Source of the DNA: Shinisaurus crocodilurus
Taxonomy: Eukaryota > Chordata > Lepidosauria > Squamata > Shinisauridae
NCBI GenBank assembly: GCA_021292165.1
Contig: CM037876.1
Coordinates: 204,993,200 to 205,057,199 of the forward strand
Direction: 5' to 3'
Length of the DNA stretch: 64,000 nt
In this document: positions 42,826-54,435 of the stretch, piece after piece
Numbering within the stretch: the stretch's first letter is position 1
How the letters are laid out: each line of letters starts with the position of its first letter
Made by a program: the position numbers and the translations under genes
Notes under the pieces: model-generated
Databases searched by the model: none
Told to the model about the DNA's origin: nothing
The model's input: only the letters and a program-made list of their open reading frames with translations

Positions 42826-43421
42826 TTATTGCATTTCTATACTGCCTTACTGGAACCAACCAAAGTTTAGAAAACAAAAATCATAAACAGATAAAGACAA
42901 AGTAAAATGTTAAGAACAACCTTAACATCTTAAAAACAGCCAGTGCTGAAATAAGATTCAACTGCCAGTCCAGTGGGCTTCTGTACATGGAATGGGGAGG
43001 GGGTCACCATCTTGCCTTCCCTTCAGGCAGCAAAATGCCTTGGGTCGACCCTGCTGTTCCATCAGCAGTGTTGAAATAAGGTTCAGCTGCCAGTCCCATC
43101 AGCTTCTATACATAGAATTTGCCTCAGGCAGCCAAATGTTTTGGGCTGGCCCTGCTGCTCAACATGCTAAGACTTTCTTAACTCAGTTATCAATATTTTT
43201 CTTAAGGGATGTTCTATGAAATTAGTCCAGAAAGAAGCACGTCTGATTCTTCAGCCTGAGAGGTGTTAAAAATATGATAGTTAAGTGAAGCCAAGAGTAT
43301 GAAAGACTCAAGAAATTATTTTAAGCCATAAGTTAATGTAATACTGTCCTTACCTTGCCTCAAACTACACAGGGCAAGTTAAGGACAGAAATGCAGCAGC
43401 AATGACTGCCTTCCTGTGCTT
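42311..43421. other. No gene; SINE fragment and microsatellite
   Basis: About 42490-42555 (AGAGTGTTGGACTTTGACTG, GGTTCAAATCCCCACTTGG) is a fragment of the tRNA-derived SINE seen at 62702-62868. The rest is unassigned. Confidence 0.5.
42758..42826. repeat. Compound microsatellite (TTG)n(TTA)n
   Basis: About eleven TTG units change directly to about twelve TTA units, followed by a LINE-like TTTATTGCATTTCTATACTGCC segment. Confidence 0.95.
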
Positions 43422-43586
43422 CAGGGCCGGTGCTACCATTAGGCCAACTAGGCGGCCGCCTAGGGCGCCGGGCTAAAGGGGGCACCAGGAGCATAGGGCT
43501 GGAGGGAGGGAGGGCTCAAGTGGGAAGAGGGGGGCGCTAAATATCTGATCTTGCCTAGGGCACCAAACTGCCTTGCACCAGCCCTG
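43422..43586. mobile_element. hAT MITE, CAGGGCCGGTGC family
   Basis: Runs from CAGGGCCGGTGCTACC to GCACCAGCCCTG with identical 8-bp flanks CTGTGCTT (43414-43421, 43587-43594). Same family as 35633-35800, in the opposite direction. Confidence 0.9.
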
Positions 43587-43594
43587 CTGTGCTT

Positions 43595-45503
43595 GCTGTG
43601 GTTTCAAGACAGGCTCATAACGTCGCTGTAACGCAGTTTGATGAAATTTAATTTCCTCAGTGTTATTGCCATTATACTTTTATGCAGCAGTAAAATGTTG
43701 ATCTTTTTTCTTTCTTTGCCTGCAGACACATGGGCCTTCTGGATCTCTGCAGATTACATCTGAAGGCGTCACTGTGTTCTCTCTATAATATTTTGGAAAT
43801 ATGTTGTTATTGATCTGATGGTCAGTGGCACGATGCTATGTGGCTTGTGGGCCAAACAAGTGGTAGCAGAATGTTAACTTTAGGAACAAGAGAATTTCCT
43901 TCTTAAAATATATTTTGGGCAATGTGAAGTAGCTGGCTTTGGAAAGAGATCGGTTCTGAAAGTATCTAAACACAACAAAATGATTTGATCACAACACAGT
44001 AGATCTTCAGCAATATACTATGAATATAAGAGATGGGAACTGACAACTCAAACACATGCCCACTGCTGCATAGCTTCACTTAGGCCAGAATGAGATGTTA
44101 TTATGGGAACTGCATGTGCGTCTCCTTCTCTCTCTCCCAGTAACCTCTCTAGAACTGCAAAATGTGACATAACCACAGTGCAAGTTGCAAGTGAAACCCA
44201 ATGAAACACAGGGGCAGAATATTACAGTAAAATGATGGCACATTGTATTCTTCGTAGCAGTAGCCATTTCGAAGAAGGGATGAGGAAGAAATGGCTGCTG
44301 CTTTTGTCAGTAGCCTCACATCTTCATAATGTCTAGATACTGTATAATCAAACAGAGATTTTCAGTCACCTTTAATGCAAAGGATATATTTTACTTTCAT
44401 TTAAGTTTGTTTGAACATCCAATTACCGTATATACTCAAGTATAAGTGGACCCTAATATAAGTCGAGGCCCCTAATACCATTGTCAGTCCCATCTCTTGG
44501 ATCATGCCCCTTTATATCAGGGATGGGCAACATACTACAATAACTTTGCAAAAAAAATCCACATGGGTTTTTTTTTTTCCCATCTCTGCAAATTTCAGTT
44601 GTTGACATCAGAGCCCCCTATCATGAGGGTTCTATTGGTGGGACTGGATGGAAAAGTTGGAACTGGTAGAAAAATGGGCATTCTATTCTACATTATTTTA
44701 AATAGAAAGAGGAGGGAAAGCTCCAAATGTGGAGGAAGAGGCATAGTGATAATGGCCAGATTTTGAGCTTGATGTATTCCCGTTTCAGCTGATGAATATA
44801 TTTCACCAAGTAGATAATGACAGCCATTTACCGTGTTTGTTTCTACTGTGACTCGTATCTATTCCCATTACCATTCAGACTTGGTTTGGTGTTCTCATTG
44901 GTCCCTTAGATGTAGTTCACTTGTATACCTCCTTCCCCATCTATGGACCAGGCTAAATAATCACAAAATATGGGCAGTATCCTGTGCTGCCCCCGGGTGA
45001 GCAGGACCCACTGCTAGTGCAATGGAGAGCTGCAGCTCTTAAAGCAATCGGAAATGAGCAGAAATGTCATCAATGGTGTAATCAATCAAAATATTCAATG
45101 CGTGAATTTCTTTATCAAATTTCAATCATGGAAATTATACCAAATTTGTACATTTGGTGAAATTTTGTTTCTTCTCTAATGTTACCGTTTGATAAGATAA
45201 TCATCTGTAATAATTTATGTTGAATTTACATCACCTTTCCACACCCAATCAGAAATCCTGAGAAGCAGAGGAGTTGCAAAATTCTCTTCACTGCTTGGCA
45301 GATGTTGCAGACAATTTGCTCATCTAGTGGTTACCTGTACCCTGTGGCAAGTTATTGCTTGGTGAATGATGATTTGTATTTACTGAAAGTAGGCTCAATA
45401 ATCCACATTATGACACACAACAGTGGTCATGTGAATTGGTGCCCAAACATAAGCCATATGCTTGAATTATTTGTTTATTTTAAGGGAATACTAGTTTAAT
45501 TTA
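43595..45503. other. No gene recognised
   Basis: A short interspersed-repeat trace lies at 44425-44485 (CCGTATATACTCAAGTATAAG). No coding feature is supported. A splice-acceptor-like pyrimidine tract before CAG at about 43705-43726 is not backed by a coding exon. Confidence 0.5.
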
Positions 45504-45511
45504 TTCTAAGG

Positions 45512-45647
45512 CGGGAGGGGGCAACTTTTGGACCTCCAGATGCTTTGGCCTACAGTTCCCATCATCCCTCACCATTGGCTATACTGGCTAGGGATGATGG
45601 GAATTGTAGAGCAAAACACTGAGAGGGCCACAAGTTTTCTACCACTG
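45512..45647. mobile_element. Palindromic hAT MITE
   Basis: Flanked by the identical 8-mer TTCTAAGG (45504-45511, 45648-45655). Internal arms ATCATCCCTCACCATTGG and CTAGGGATGATGGGAATTG match the CCTCCAGATG family. Confidence 0.85.
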
Positions 45648-45817
45648 TTCTAAGGCAATACTACTTTAGTTTATTCTGTCGACTGGTTCATTACATGATG
45701 ATGTGCATGCGTGAATGAGTCAACACAAATATAACACCATAGACAGAACTATGTACTGGGATCGGCTGGTTGTATTAGTTTTTTTTAACAAACATTCATT
45801 GTCTTCCTGTGCATTTT

Positions 45818-46300
45818 TTAGCACAATTCAAGGCACTTGTTTTAACCTCAAAAGCCCTAAATAGTTTAGGAACAGGGCATATAAAAGATCTCCTGCTCCC
45901 ATATGAACGTGCCCATCAGCTGAGGTCTTCAGAGGCCCTTCTTTGGGTGACACCACAACCACCAGAGGTTAGGTAGATGGAGACCAGCAATGGTGCCTTT
46001 TCAGTGGTGGTGCCCCAGTTGTGAAATACCAGTTCCAGGGATACTCTGCTTATACCTACTCTATTGGGTTTTGGATGCCTGGCTAAAATGGTTTTATTGG
46101 CCTGGGCTTTTAATGAACAATAACTGGTTTTACTGTTGCTGCAATAACATTATTTTTATCTGAGAGTTTATTTGCTGCTTTCCTCACTGTTTTTATTGAT
46201 GTGTTTATTTTTTTATTTAATTTGTTGCTTTAAAGCTTGTTATAGAAAGTTGTCTTGAAAATTCTTTTGGATTGAAAGGCGGTGTAAACATACCACGTTG
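45818..46300 (+). pseudogene. Old L2-like LINE 3' end
   Basis: A broken translation gives FKALVLTSKALN, LRSSEALLWVTP and a WNSLP-region remnant, the C-terminus of an L2-like ORF2, followed by a T-rich 3' UTR ending AAAGGCGGTGTAAACATA. It has stops and is much older than 33960-34540. Confidence 0.7.
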
Positions 46301-46542
46301 AATGAATACAGAAACGTTCATCTCACCTCAGACACAATGATTGTCACTGGAATCCATTCACACATTCAGCTGCTAGTCACTGAATGTGAAGAAATAGACA
46401 TGAATGTACGAACTATGCCTGAGTATTATGCACAAGGGAAAGGGCTGTGGATGGTCCTAGGTTTAATCCCTGGCGCTTCCAAATAGGGCTGCGGAAGACC
46501 ACTGTCTGAAACCCTGGAGTGCCACTGCCAGTCACTGTAGAT

Positions 46543-46876
46543 CAGGGGTAGGCAAACTGCTGCCCTCCAGATGTTTTATACTACAACTCCCAGACAGGGA
46601 GGCCAATGGTCAAGGATTATAGGAGCTGTAGTCCAAAGATCTGGAAGGCACCAGGGGCAGTATCCAAGTCAACACTAGTGCTAATATAAATTACGTTGCA
46701 CTAGCGAAAGCAACCTCTAGCGCAATAACATTATTTGGCATGATGAGTTTTCCAGGGACACTCATTGTGCCAGTTAATGCTATTGGCATTGTGGTAGAGG
46801 TCACTTACACTGGTGCAACATGATTTACGTTAGTGATAGTATCGACTTAGATACTGCTGCTAGTGGTCTACCCCTG
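46543..46876. mobile_element. hAT element with its own foldback insertion
   Basis: Ends are CAGGGGTAGGC and GTCTACCCCTG; flanks CTGTAGAT and GTGTAGAT are a 7-of-8 target duplication. The first half is the CCCTCCAGATG palindrome. Confidence 0.8.
46653..46862. repeat. Foldback element inside the hAT
   Basis: GGCAGTATCCAAGTCAACAC...ATTACGTTGCACTAGCG pairs with the inverse CACTGGTGCAACATGATTTA...GACTTAGATACTGC. Arms are about 52 bp. Confidence 0.75.
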
Positions 46877-46948
46877 GTGTAGATAATACTGAGCTGGCTG
46901 GACCAATGTTCTGACTCAGTATAAGGCAGCTTCCTTGTGTCCCATGAG

Positions 46949-49409
46949 TGTAGAAAACTAGAAGCCTACCGATAAATTTATTGATTGTTGGACATGGCAG
47001 TGAATGTTGTTACTGAATCTCACGCTCCTCATTTAGCTTCCAGAATTCACAAACCTCATCCTAGAACATTTGGGCACTGATGGCAGGACCATAACTATTC
47101 AGCACCCAAGTCCTGCTCTGTGAAGGCCCAGCCCATCTACTTTGCACTTCCTAGAAAATTTCTTCTGGTTCTGACCACATCCTGGTCAGCAGTTTGTTCA
47201 CCTGATTTTCGACTGAGAAGACACTGGAGTGTGTAATAATCAAGTTTTGACATAAAGATTAACATCATGTGGATAATTCTGCAGTTGAATGTATTTATTA
47301 GGCCTGCTTCCTAAATTTACTATTCCTTGCAGGCATTAGAAAACTTGACAAGAAATTCTTCTGAAAAGGAGAAATGAGGAGAAAGAAGATGAGGAGCAAT
47401 AGGAGCTGGTGACAATGGTGGTGAGAAGGTAGACTCGCCGAGGGAGGGAGCCCATTGAGGGTGTCTTGCTCTCAAAAACCTGGAGCCAGCACTGGTGCTA
47501 AGAATTGCTGTAAATTCTCGAACCCCTTCCCCTCCCCTCCCCAAATTACAGTCTTCAGGATTCCCTATGGAGAGGGTCAGGTCTCTAGTACAAAAAGCAC
47601 TGTATCTATCTTCTGTCAGTCAAGGATAGCTTTTATCTATTAACTTCTGTATCAGGCCATTTTCCTATATACATATGCAGCCCACCCCTGCTGTAGAACA
47701 TTTCAAGCTATGGCGTACCTTATGGATAGCTGTTGGACTGCTGCAGTTTTGTGCGCTTTTTCTCTTTCCTATGGTCCTTCTGGCAGATCTTTCACTATCA
47801 TTACTCATGTTGACACATTCTGTAAAGTAACTGAGGCAACTTTTGGGAAGCAAGGGTTTCTAATTTCCTTTTTAAACTCAAAAGGAAAAAAGAGAATCTG
47901 TTCACATACGTGTACTCATACATGAATATATAGAGGAATTCCACTTATACATTTTCTTGTTCGACTTGAGTGCAAAACACAGCAGACCATTTTAATTGAA
48001 ATTCTAGTGTTGCCCTCTGCTTTTGCTGTCATAAAGGAGGCAGGGGAAGTTCAGAAACGTTTAGGCCAGTAGAGGAGCCAGCATTTGTATACCTTAAACC
48101 TCCAGAGGTCTAAAAATTCCTGAGTTCAGCTCCCATTTCAGAAGCACAGTACAATAAAACATTGTGTTTTGTTTAAAACATGGGAAATTGAACTTTCAGG
48201 CTTGGCTTTCAAGCAGGATTTTGCAATGGTGCTGAAAAGAGACAGCAAAAGGTTTTAGTCATATATTTTTTTTGTAACCCTCATTCCCCTCTGGCATGCT
48301 TAGAATCAGGCCCAGTCAGCTCAGGAACACTGTAACATTAGTGGGTTAGATGGGCCTAGACTTGAATTTAAACCTCACTAGACCCACCCACCCCGTCCCT
48401 GCCCCATACAAACCTTCCCATCGACTCAGCCAGGATGCTGGTGTTTATAATAAAGCTGGTTTATAGACCTCGTCATTTGACATCTCAGATAGGGATGACG
48501 ACAATACTGAACTGCAAAATAAGTTGCAAAGAGAAAGTCGTCATGTACTGTTTTTGGAGGTCACTCTGATGGATAATGACACTTTAAAACACGTTTTGCA
48601 CTTTGTACTATAATTTCTTCTAAAAAGGAGACAGCATCAAATACATTTTTGGGCTAATGAAAAACAGAATCGTAAATATATTAGCAAACAGGCCATCTGA
48701 CTAGGCCCTGCTGGTGGTCTCTGTGGAGTCATATAACTGGGGCTGCTTGCACTTGGATAACCTTTTGGTAGCAGGAGAAAATGTTTATGAATCTAGAATG
48801 GCTCACAAATGTTAGAACAAATGATTACTTTATCCTGAAACAGTGAACTGCAAGTGACTTCTCCTGGCTATTTGTCTCTGCTTACTCTCCCATTTTAAAG
48901 CATTTAGTCACCCAGGCAAAAAGCAAAGCTAACGTTACTCCATGTTGATGCCGACTCACAAGCAACGAATTGCAAGACGGCAAAGTGAGCCCTTCACAAA
49001 TAGAGGGTAGCCTATCAATGGATTGCCCTGCCAAGGAAGGAGGAATGACAACCCAATTGGCAATAATTCACAGTTGGCTTCCGAACACTGTGCAAAAGTC
49101 TCAGTGCCTCTTCTTGTATGAAGCGACTACTCTAGGTTGAAAGATGTTCCAGGTGCAACCTATTAAAGCTGATCCATGTTTGTTACTTTGGGAGCTTCTC
49201 ACTCTGTTGGTTTAAGTACTGTAGTGTGTGAGTGTTTCACAATCCTTGATGTGTTTACCCCAAATCACCCTGCAAGGGAGGGAAAACTATCACCTTTTTT
49301 GTTTTGTTTTGTTATTGACAACTTGGAAGAATTGTATGACTCACTCAAAATCACAGAGGATCTTATTTTCAGAACAGGAAACTAAAAGCAAGGTCTTGAC
49401 CCTGAAGTG
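46949..49409. other. No gene; one dispersed repeat
   Basis: 47368-47494 matches 30290-30425. The remainder has no supported ORF or element end. Confidence 0.5.
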
Positions 49410-49455
49410 ACACACACGCACACACACGCACACACACACACACACACGCACACAC
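49410..49455. repeat. Interrupted (CA)n microsatellite
   Basis: CA units broken by three CG dinucleotides. Confidence 0.95.
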
Positions 49456-49827
49456 CCATCTTGCTTCTCTGACACAGCTTTGAGATTGTTTGAGCTCCAA
49501 GTTCAGGGGATGTGGGATTCTGACTTTTCATCTCATGTATTAGATAACATGCTGTATCCAAATAGGTAAAACAAAGAACCCTGAGCTGGCCATCACATTC
49601 TGTACAGCAGTGCCAGCCAGCCATTTTGAGGCCTGATGCTCTCATTCTGCACACAATGGGAAACAATTAAATAACTGTAGCAGTAGAAATAACAACATTG
49701 GACGAATAACTTAATGTACCCAGAGGTCTGTAAGTTGTGAAAAGGGGAGAAAGGACACTATAGAGACAGAGAGGCCATGTTTAAATGAACAGTTACTTCA
49801 GCTCAACGGACATCTTGTTCTGTTCTT

Positions 49828-50040
49828 ACTAAAAGTGCTTCCAGACAAGGCTTTTATCATGCACTCAACCTGCCTCATTCGCAGAATGTTACCAGGGACT
49901 CCAGAACCACTTGTGACATTCCCAGGTCTCCTCGCCTTTTCTTCCATCCTTTTTCTTTCCACCAAATACCCAATGAGGAGGAAAAGATGGAATATTGCAT
50001 GATGTCTTGTGACATTATAGTTGCAGCAGCACCTCAAGCC
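49828..50040. repeat. MITE fragment, TGCTTCCAGA family
   Basis: The left end and first 75 bp match 41909-41985; I cannot find the matching right end. Confidence 0.5.
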
Positions 50041-51089
50041 CCGATTTATACATGATGCAGACCGTGGCCAAAGTCCTCCTTACCCATGTAAACATTCCAC
50101 ACATGCCCTGACACATTTAAATGCTTTTACCATGTGCAGCAGCCCATTTGCCTGTAAGCATTAGCATGCCAGCAGCATGCCCACCTGGGCCACAGGTCAC
50201 GGCTTATGTGACATGGCATTCTCCTCATGATAATATAGGCAAATGCTAAGGAAGGCAGAAGCCTTATATGGTTGTATATGCAGTGTAGTAACTCCGCTAC
50301 ATGGTAAATGGTTGTCTCGTTCTGAGAGAACCATTAAAGTGAGGAGGGAATTGATTTACGGAGTCCTCTTTTTAAATGGAGCATGTACAACTGTTTATTT
50401 GAATGTTACCATTCCACCCCAGCTCCCACAGCCTTTGCCCTCTTTCCACCATAGAGAGGCAAGCACCATAGAGCAGAAGAGAATTCTTCTGGCATCTCTC
50501 CACAGAAATTCCCTGAGCATACTTCATTGAATTCATGGCGGGGGAGAGAGAAGCAGGATGTATTACTGTGTGCATCATATGTGCAGAGCACAGAAGGTAG
50601 GCAGATCCTCCTGAATGGCCCCTATAGAAGCACAGTGCCTCATGCCATTTGCCTTTGCTCATGTGAGGGAGAGAAGTAGAATTTGGATTTTACTTCTTCA
50701 GAATGAGCACATTCTGCAGCCCAAGCTGTGTAGAAACAACACTACTACCAATCGGCAAGAGGCAGAGAGCCTCATGGAAAGATAGTTTTCTAGCCGGCCT
50801 CTTCATTTCCATTGTTTTGGGGTTGATTTGCACATGCATGTACATCGTTGAATATCTCTCATCATCGCTCAGTGACTTGTTGCCAGTGAAACGTTTTGTG
50901 CTGGAGATAAGGACAATCCTATTGGAGGTTTTTATTTGTGCTGGCTGCGTTGCAAAAGCAGGGCATCACTTCGTATTCAATCAGCGAGGGATGAATATGC
51001 ATGTGTGAACTCACTCATTCTTCTGCCCTGCCTCACAGCTTTGCTTCCCATCTTCTGTGCATTTCAGTAGCAAGTGGTCTGTTCAGATG

Positions 51090-51090
<1 letters not shown>
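50041..51090. other. No gene recognised
   Basis: ORFs of up to 101 codons lack domain motifs, and nothing supports expression. Confidence 0.5.

Positions 51091-51122
<32 letters not shown>
51091..51122. repeat. (ACT)n microsatellite
   Basis: About ten units, continued at 51269-51283 beyond a hAT insertion. Confidence 0.95.
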
Positions 51123-51268
51123 CAGGGCTTTTTTTCTGGTGGAACTCACCGGGACTGAGTTCCAGCACCTTTTCTTCTATTAATTGCATTACAGTTTAAT
51201 CGCCATCTACTCCCGAGGAAATGTAATCCAAGAGTTCCGGTACCCTTTTCTCCAGAAAAAAAGCACTG
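51123..51268. mobile_element. hAT MITE inserted in an ACT microsatellite
   Basis: Ends CAGGGCTTTTTTTCTGG and CCAGAAAAAAAGCACTG are inverse. The flanking 8-mers are ACTACTAC on both sides, though in a triplet repeat this is only weak support. Confidence 0.8.
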
Positions 51269-51283
51269 ACTACTACTACTACT

Positions 51284-52177
51284 AATAATAATAATTAGAC
51301 CTGCCAAGCTATACTACTGTAAGACTCTGGGGACATTGTTGAGATGATTCACTGTCCTTTCCTGCCCCTGCCTTGACACATGTCTTACACACTTTACGGA
51401 GAGTCACTGGACTTTTATAAACATAACTTTAATTGCATGGAGTGGAGGTCATCTATAGCCTCTTATTAAATCAAACATTCGCACCCCACACTTGCTTCCC
51501 CCCATCATGGCCAGAAATTACAGCTGATGGCCTCTCTAAACAATCAGAGCCACCATGTGGTGTTTTTTTTAAGTGGCCATCTCACGGATGGCAACCCTCC
51601 GATTCCTCCCAAAGGCATGGGGAGAGCAGGTTTCAGTAAGAGCATGAAAGCGATCACAAGATCCGACTTGTTTACAGGCAAGCAACAGAAATCTGGATGC
51701 ATGTTTGTGTGTAAGTTCTGGCTAATGTGCCTGTGATGCTTGACTGCGCAAAGGGGCCATCTTTGTACAATATGGGGCTTTTTTTCCCTCCTAGGCGTGA
51801 TTCTGCTTTTTATTAGAGCAAACTGGCAATGAAGGCGATGAGGATGGTGTGTTGTTTGTTACTGGGGTGAGGGAGGGGAAAGCTGGTGCTAGTTCTTTCT
51901 TCTTCGTCTTCTTTTTTGTAATGAAAACCAGCTTTTTCTAGAAACAGAAAAGACCTTGATAAACCTTCTGGCTTCCTGCTAGGGGGCTTATTCACCCTTC
52001 CTCTCGGATCAAACCACAAGTTTTGGCTGGGATCTTGTTTTAAGACTTTCCACCTCAGGTAATTAATTTCATTCTCCACCACTGAGAACAACTTTAGGGG
52101 AAACAGGAGGATTGCTCTTCACTGGTTGATCCAGTATGGACCACACATATATCTGGAGGCTGTTTGGATGGTATAGC
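51284..52177. other. No gene recognised
   Basis: Unassigned DNA with no supported feature. Confidence 0.5.
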
Positions 52178-52256
52178 TTCCTCCTCCTCCTCCTCCTCCT
52201 CCTCCTCCTCCTCCTCCTCCTCCTCCTCCTCCTCCTCCTCCTCCCTCTTCTTCTTC
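52178..52256. repeat. (TCC)n polypyrimidine tract
   Basis: About 22 TCC units followed by TTC units: nearly 80 bp without a purine on this strand. Confidence 0.95.
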
Positions 52257-52429
52257 ATAACCAAACACTACAGAAGTTATGAGCAGTGGTATAATGACCT
52301 CTGATGCATGAGAGGGCATTTCAAGGACAAGAGCCATAGCCATGGCTCATATTATTGCATACTTCTCAATGGTCTTTTACTAGTTGTGATAAATGTAGGA
52401 AATTCCAGCACAATGATGGAGCATAATTA

Positions 52430-52556
52430 TGGATAATTCATGGAGGATAAGGCAATCAATAGCTACTGGTCATGATGGCTACATATTAGAATGTTGGACT
52501 AGATAGACCTTTGGTCTAAGCCAGCATGGCTTTTCTTATGTTCTTATATTCTTAAG
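52430..52556 (+). repeat. CR1-like LINE 3'-end fragment
   Basis: ATGTTGGACTAGATAGACCTTTGGTCTAAGCC and TTCTTATGTTCTTATATTCTTA match the tail at 16400-16463. Confidence 0.7.
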
Positions 52557-54293
52557 TGGAACCTCACTACTCTGAATTTATTTAGACAAGCATTGGTAGT
52601 GGCGGCGGTGAGGGGGGGGGAATCTACTGATGCTATAAAATGGCATTTTCCCATGTGTATGAGGACGTGCACATTGGGCCCACTATAGTGTGATACCTTC
52701 TTGCCTCCAATGCCTGTAATTTCCAGTGTTGCCTCTGGCTGATCCGGAATGGATTCAGCTTGGCTGTGGCTATTAAAAGCCATGGGCTGACACACAGTAA
52801 TATACTAGGCTGAGAGTTGCAAGCCAGGTCAGGTTACGCTAGGCTATGACACTCCTTTGTTCAAGCGTACTCAGTAGCCTCTGTGCATGCAGTCTGTAGT
52901 GAGATGTTAATATTGTTAGTACCGTGAACACGTATTCAGGGGAAAATACGGCAAATGCGCATCTGCCACAGAAAACAGACACATGCCTAGTTCCCCCCCA
53001 TTCCTTGCCATCATTTCTAGTAGAATTTAGTTCAGATTCAGAAATCTGTGTATTCCCACCCCCGCCTCACGCTATTGATGGCCTGTGATGTGAAGTGGGT
53101 GCAGGGAGACATGGAATGTCAGGACATCAGGTCATCAGGTAAGCTCTGTGATGATCTTGACTTACATTGGCCTGCATGGCATTCTGGCTTCCATCCTTAA
53201 AGTCCCCTCCCCCTCCATTCCATATTAGAGCCAGTAAAGTAAGTAATTGGTTCTGTTGTGTATTTTCCCTGTTTGCTACATACAGTGAGTGCCGGTGACT
53301 CCCAGGGAGCAAATTTGTGAGTTTCTGGCCAGATGGATATGCTAGCTTCTTGGAAGTCCCTATTTGAAATGTTAATCAATGTGTTACTAGGCAGAAGTTA
53401 TCAGCCCTGGGGTATGAGTAACTCCTGGCCAGGCTGACCCAGACATGATCATTTTGTCTTCTTCCTGCTATCTTCATTAGCATGGGAAATGGGAAACCAT
53501 ATTAGTATAGTCTTGCTGGTTGGCTTTTCACAAGCCCTACCTCTGAAATACTGATTGGTCCACGTCACAAGGGATGTCTGAGGTTTTAAAAGAGGCAGGA
53601 TAGGGAACCTCCCTCTCTCTTTTGGCTTCCTGATGCCTGTATAGGGCATGTGGGCTAGAGCTGCTCCAGAGCCCAGGGGACATGTAATGTGCCTGATGCC
53701 ATTTTGAAATGGACTGAAACAAGACTTCTCACAACATGTATGTAAGTCGGGCTCTACTTGATTTTCCCATCTTAGGCAGCTAACACAGGAAGGCTGCATT
53801 TCCGCTATTTTTTCTGCTTCTTTTCCATAACAAGATACCTTTATTTGAATAAGAATTTTGTTTAAAAAAGGATATCTGTTTTCACCCATATTTTATGAAA
53901 AATGTTGCCTAGATTGTTTGGTTATGTGCTTTCATGAAAAGGGCTTCATGCCCAGACTAGCAATGTGTACTTGGTTTGGGCAGACAGGTGGATCTCAGGT
54001 CTCCAAACAGGTCTTCCCCCTCAGCTTACATTTATTTTCAGGTGTCCAAGTTAGCCCTAACAAAGTGGTCAGTGCTAGTAATGAAATATTACCTTTTGCC
54101 AGTAACTTAAATGGTGGTATATAGGTTTGGACTGAGTGCTTTACTCCCTCACAAATAAAAGGGATGAGGTTAACTACAGTACAAAAAGAGTAGAAATCCC
54201 CAATACATTCTACCAGATATTACACAGGACATCTGTTTTTAGTGGCAGCTGCCTGCTTGCTATAAACTGTCAGTGGAAATGACATTAAGGCCA
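52557..54293. other. No gene recognised
   Basis: ORFs up to 146 codons have no domain motif. No element ends were found. Confidence 0.5.
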
Positions 54294-54435
54294 TAGGATA
54301 CCATAGGATCATAGAGTTGGAAGGGGCCTACAAGGCCATCGAGTCCAACCCCCTGCTCAATGCAGGAAACTAGAGGAGGGGTCTCCCATCCAAGTAACAA
54401 CCAGGCCTGACCCTGCTTAGCTTTCTGTGAGCCAC
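54294..54435 (-). mobile_element. 5S rRNA-derived SINE fragment with CR1 tail
   Basis: On the minus strand, 54435-54375 reads AAGCTAAGCAGGGTC, then GCCTGGTTGTTACTTGG and ATGGGAGACC: about 44 bp of 5S rRNA including its internal control region. It is followed at 54366-54294 by the CR1 3' end (GGTTGGACTCGATGGCCTTG) and a tail of ATCCTATG-like repeats. A 5S head plus a CR1 tail is the design of SINE3-type elements. The 5' part of the 5S sequence is missing. Confidence 0.75.

Larger units (their letters stand above)
46438..46948 (+). mobile_element. tRNA-derived SINE, split by a hAT element
   Basis: The parts 46438-46542 and 46877-46948 match the SINE at 31547-31742 (CTGAAACCCTGGAGTGCCACTGCCAGTCA and GACTCAGTATAAGGCAGCTTCC). 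A B-box-like segment remains near 46465; the A box is degraded. Confidence 0.75.

Noticed and set aside
43700..43790. Host exon after a splice-acceptor-like tract
   Set aside because: The following frame stops quickly and there is no conserved protein similarity I can recognise.
53449..53889. 146-codon minus-strand ORF as a host gene
   Set aside because: No domain, no signal peptide of note, no repeat or neighbour support; expected by chance in a window this long.
54375..54435. 5S rRNA gene
   Set aside because: Only about a third of 5S remains and it is joined to a CR1 tail.
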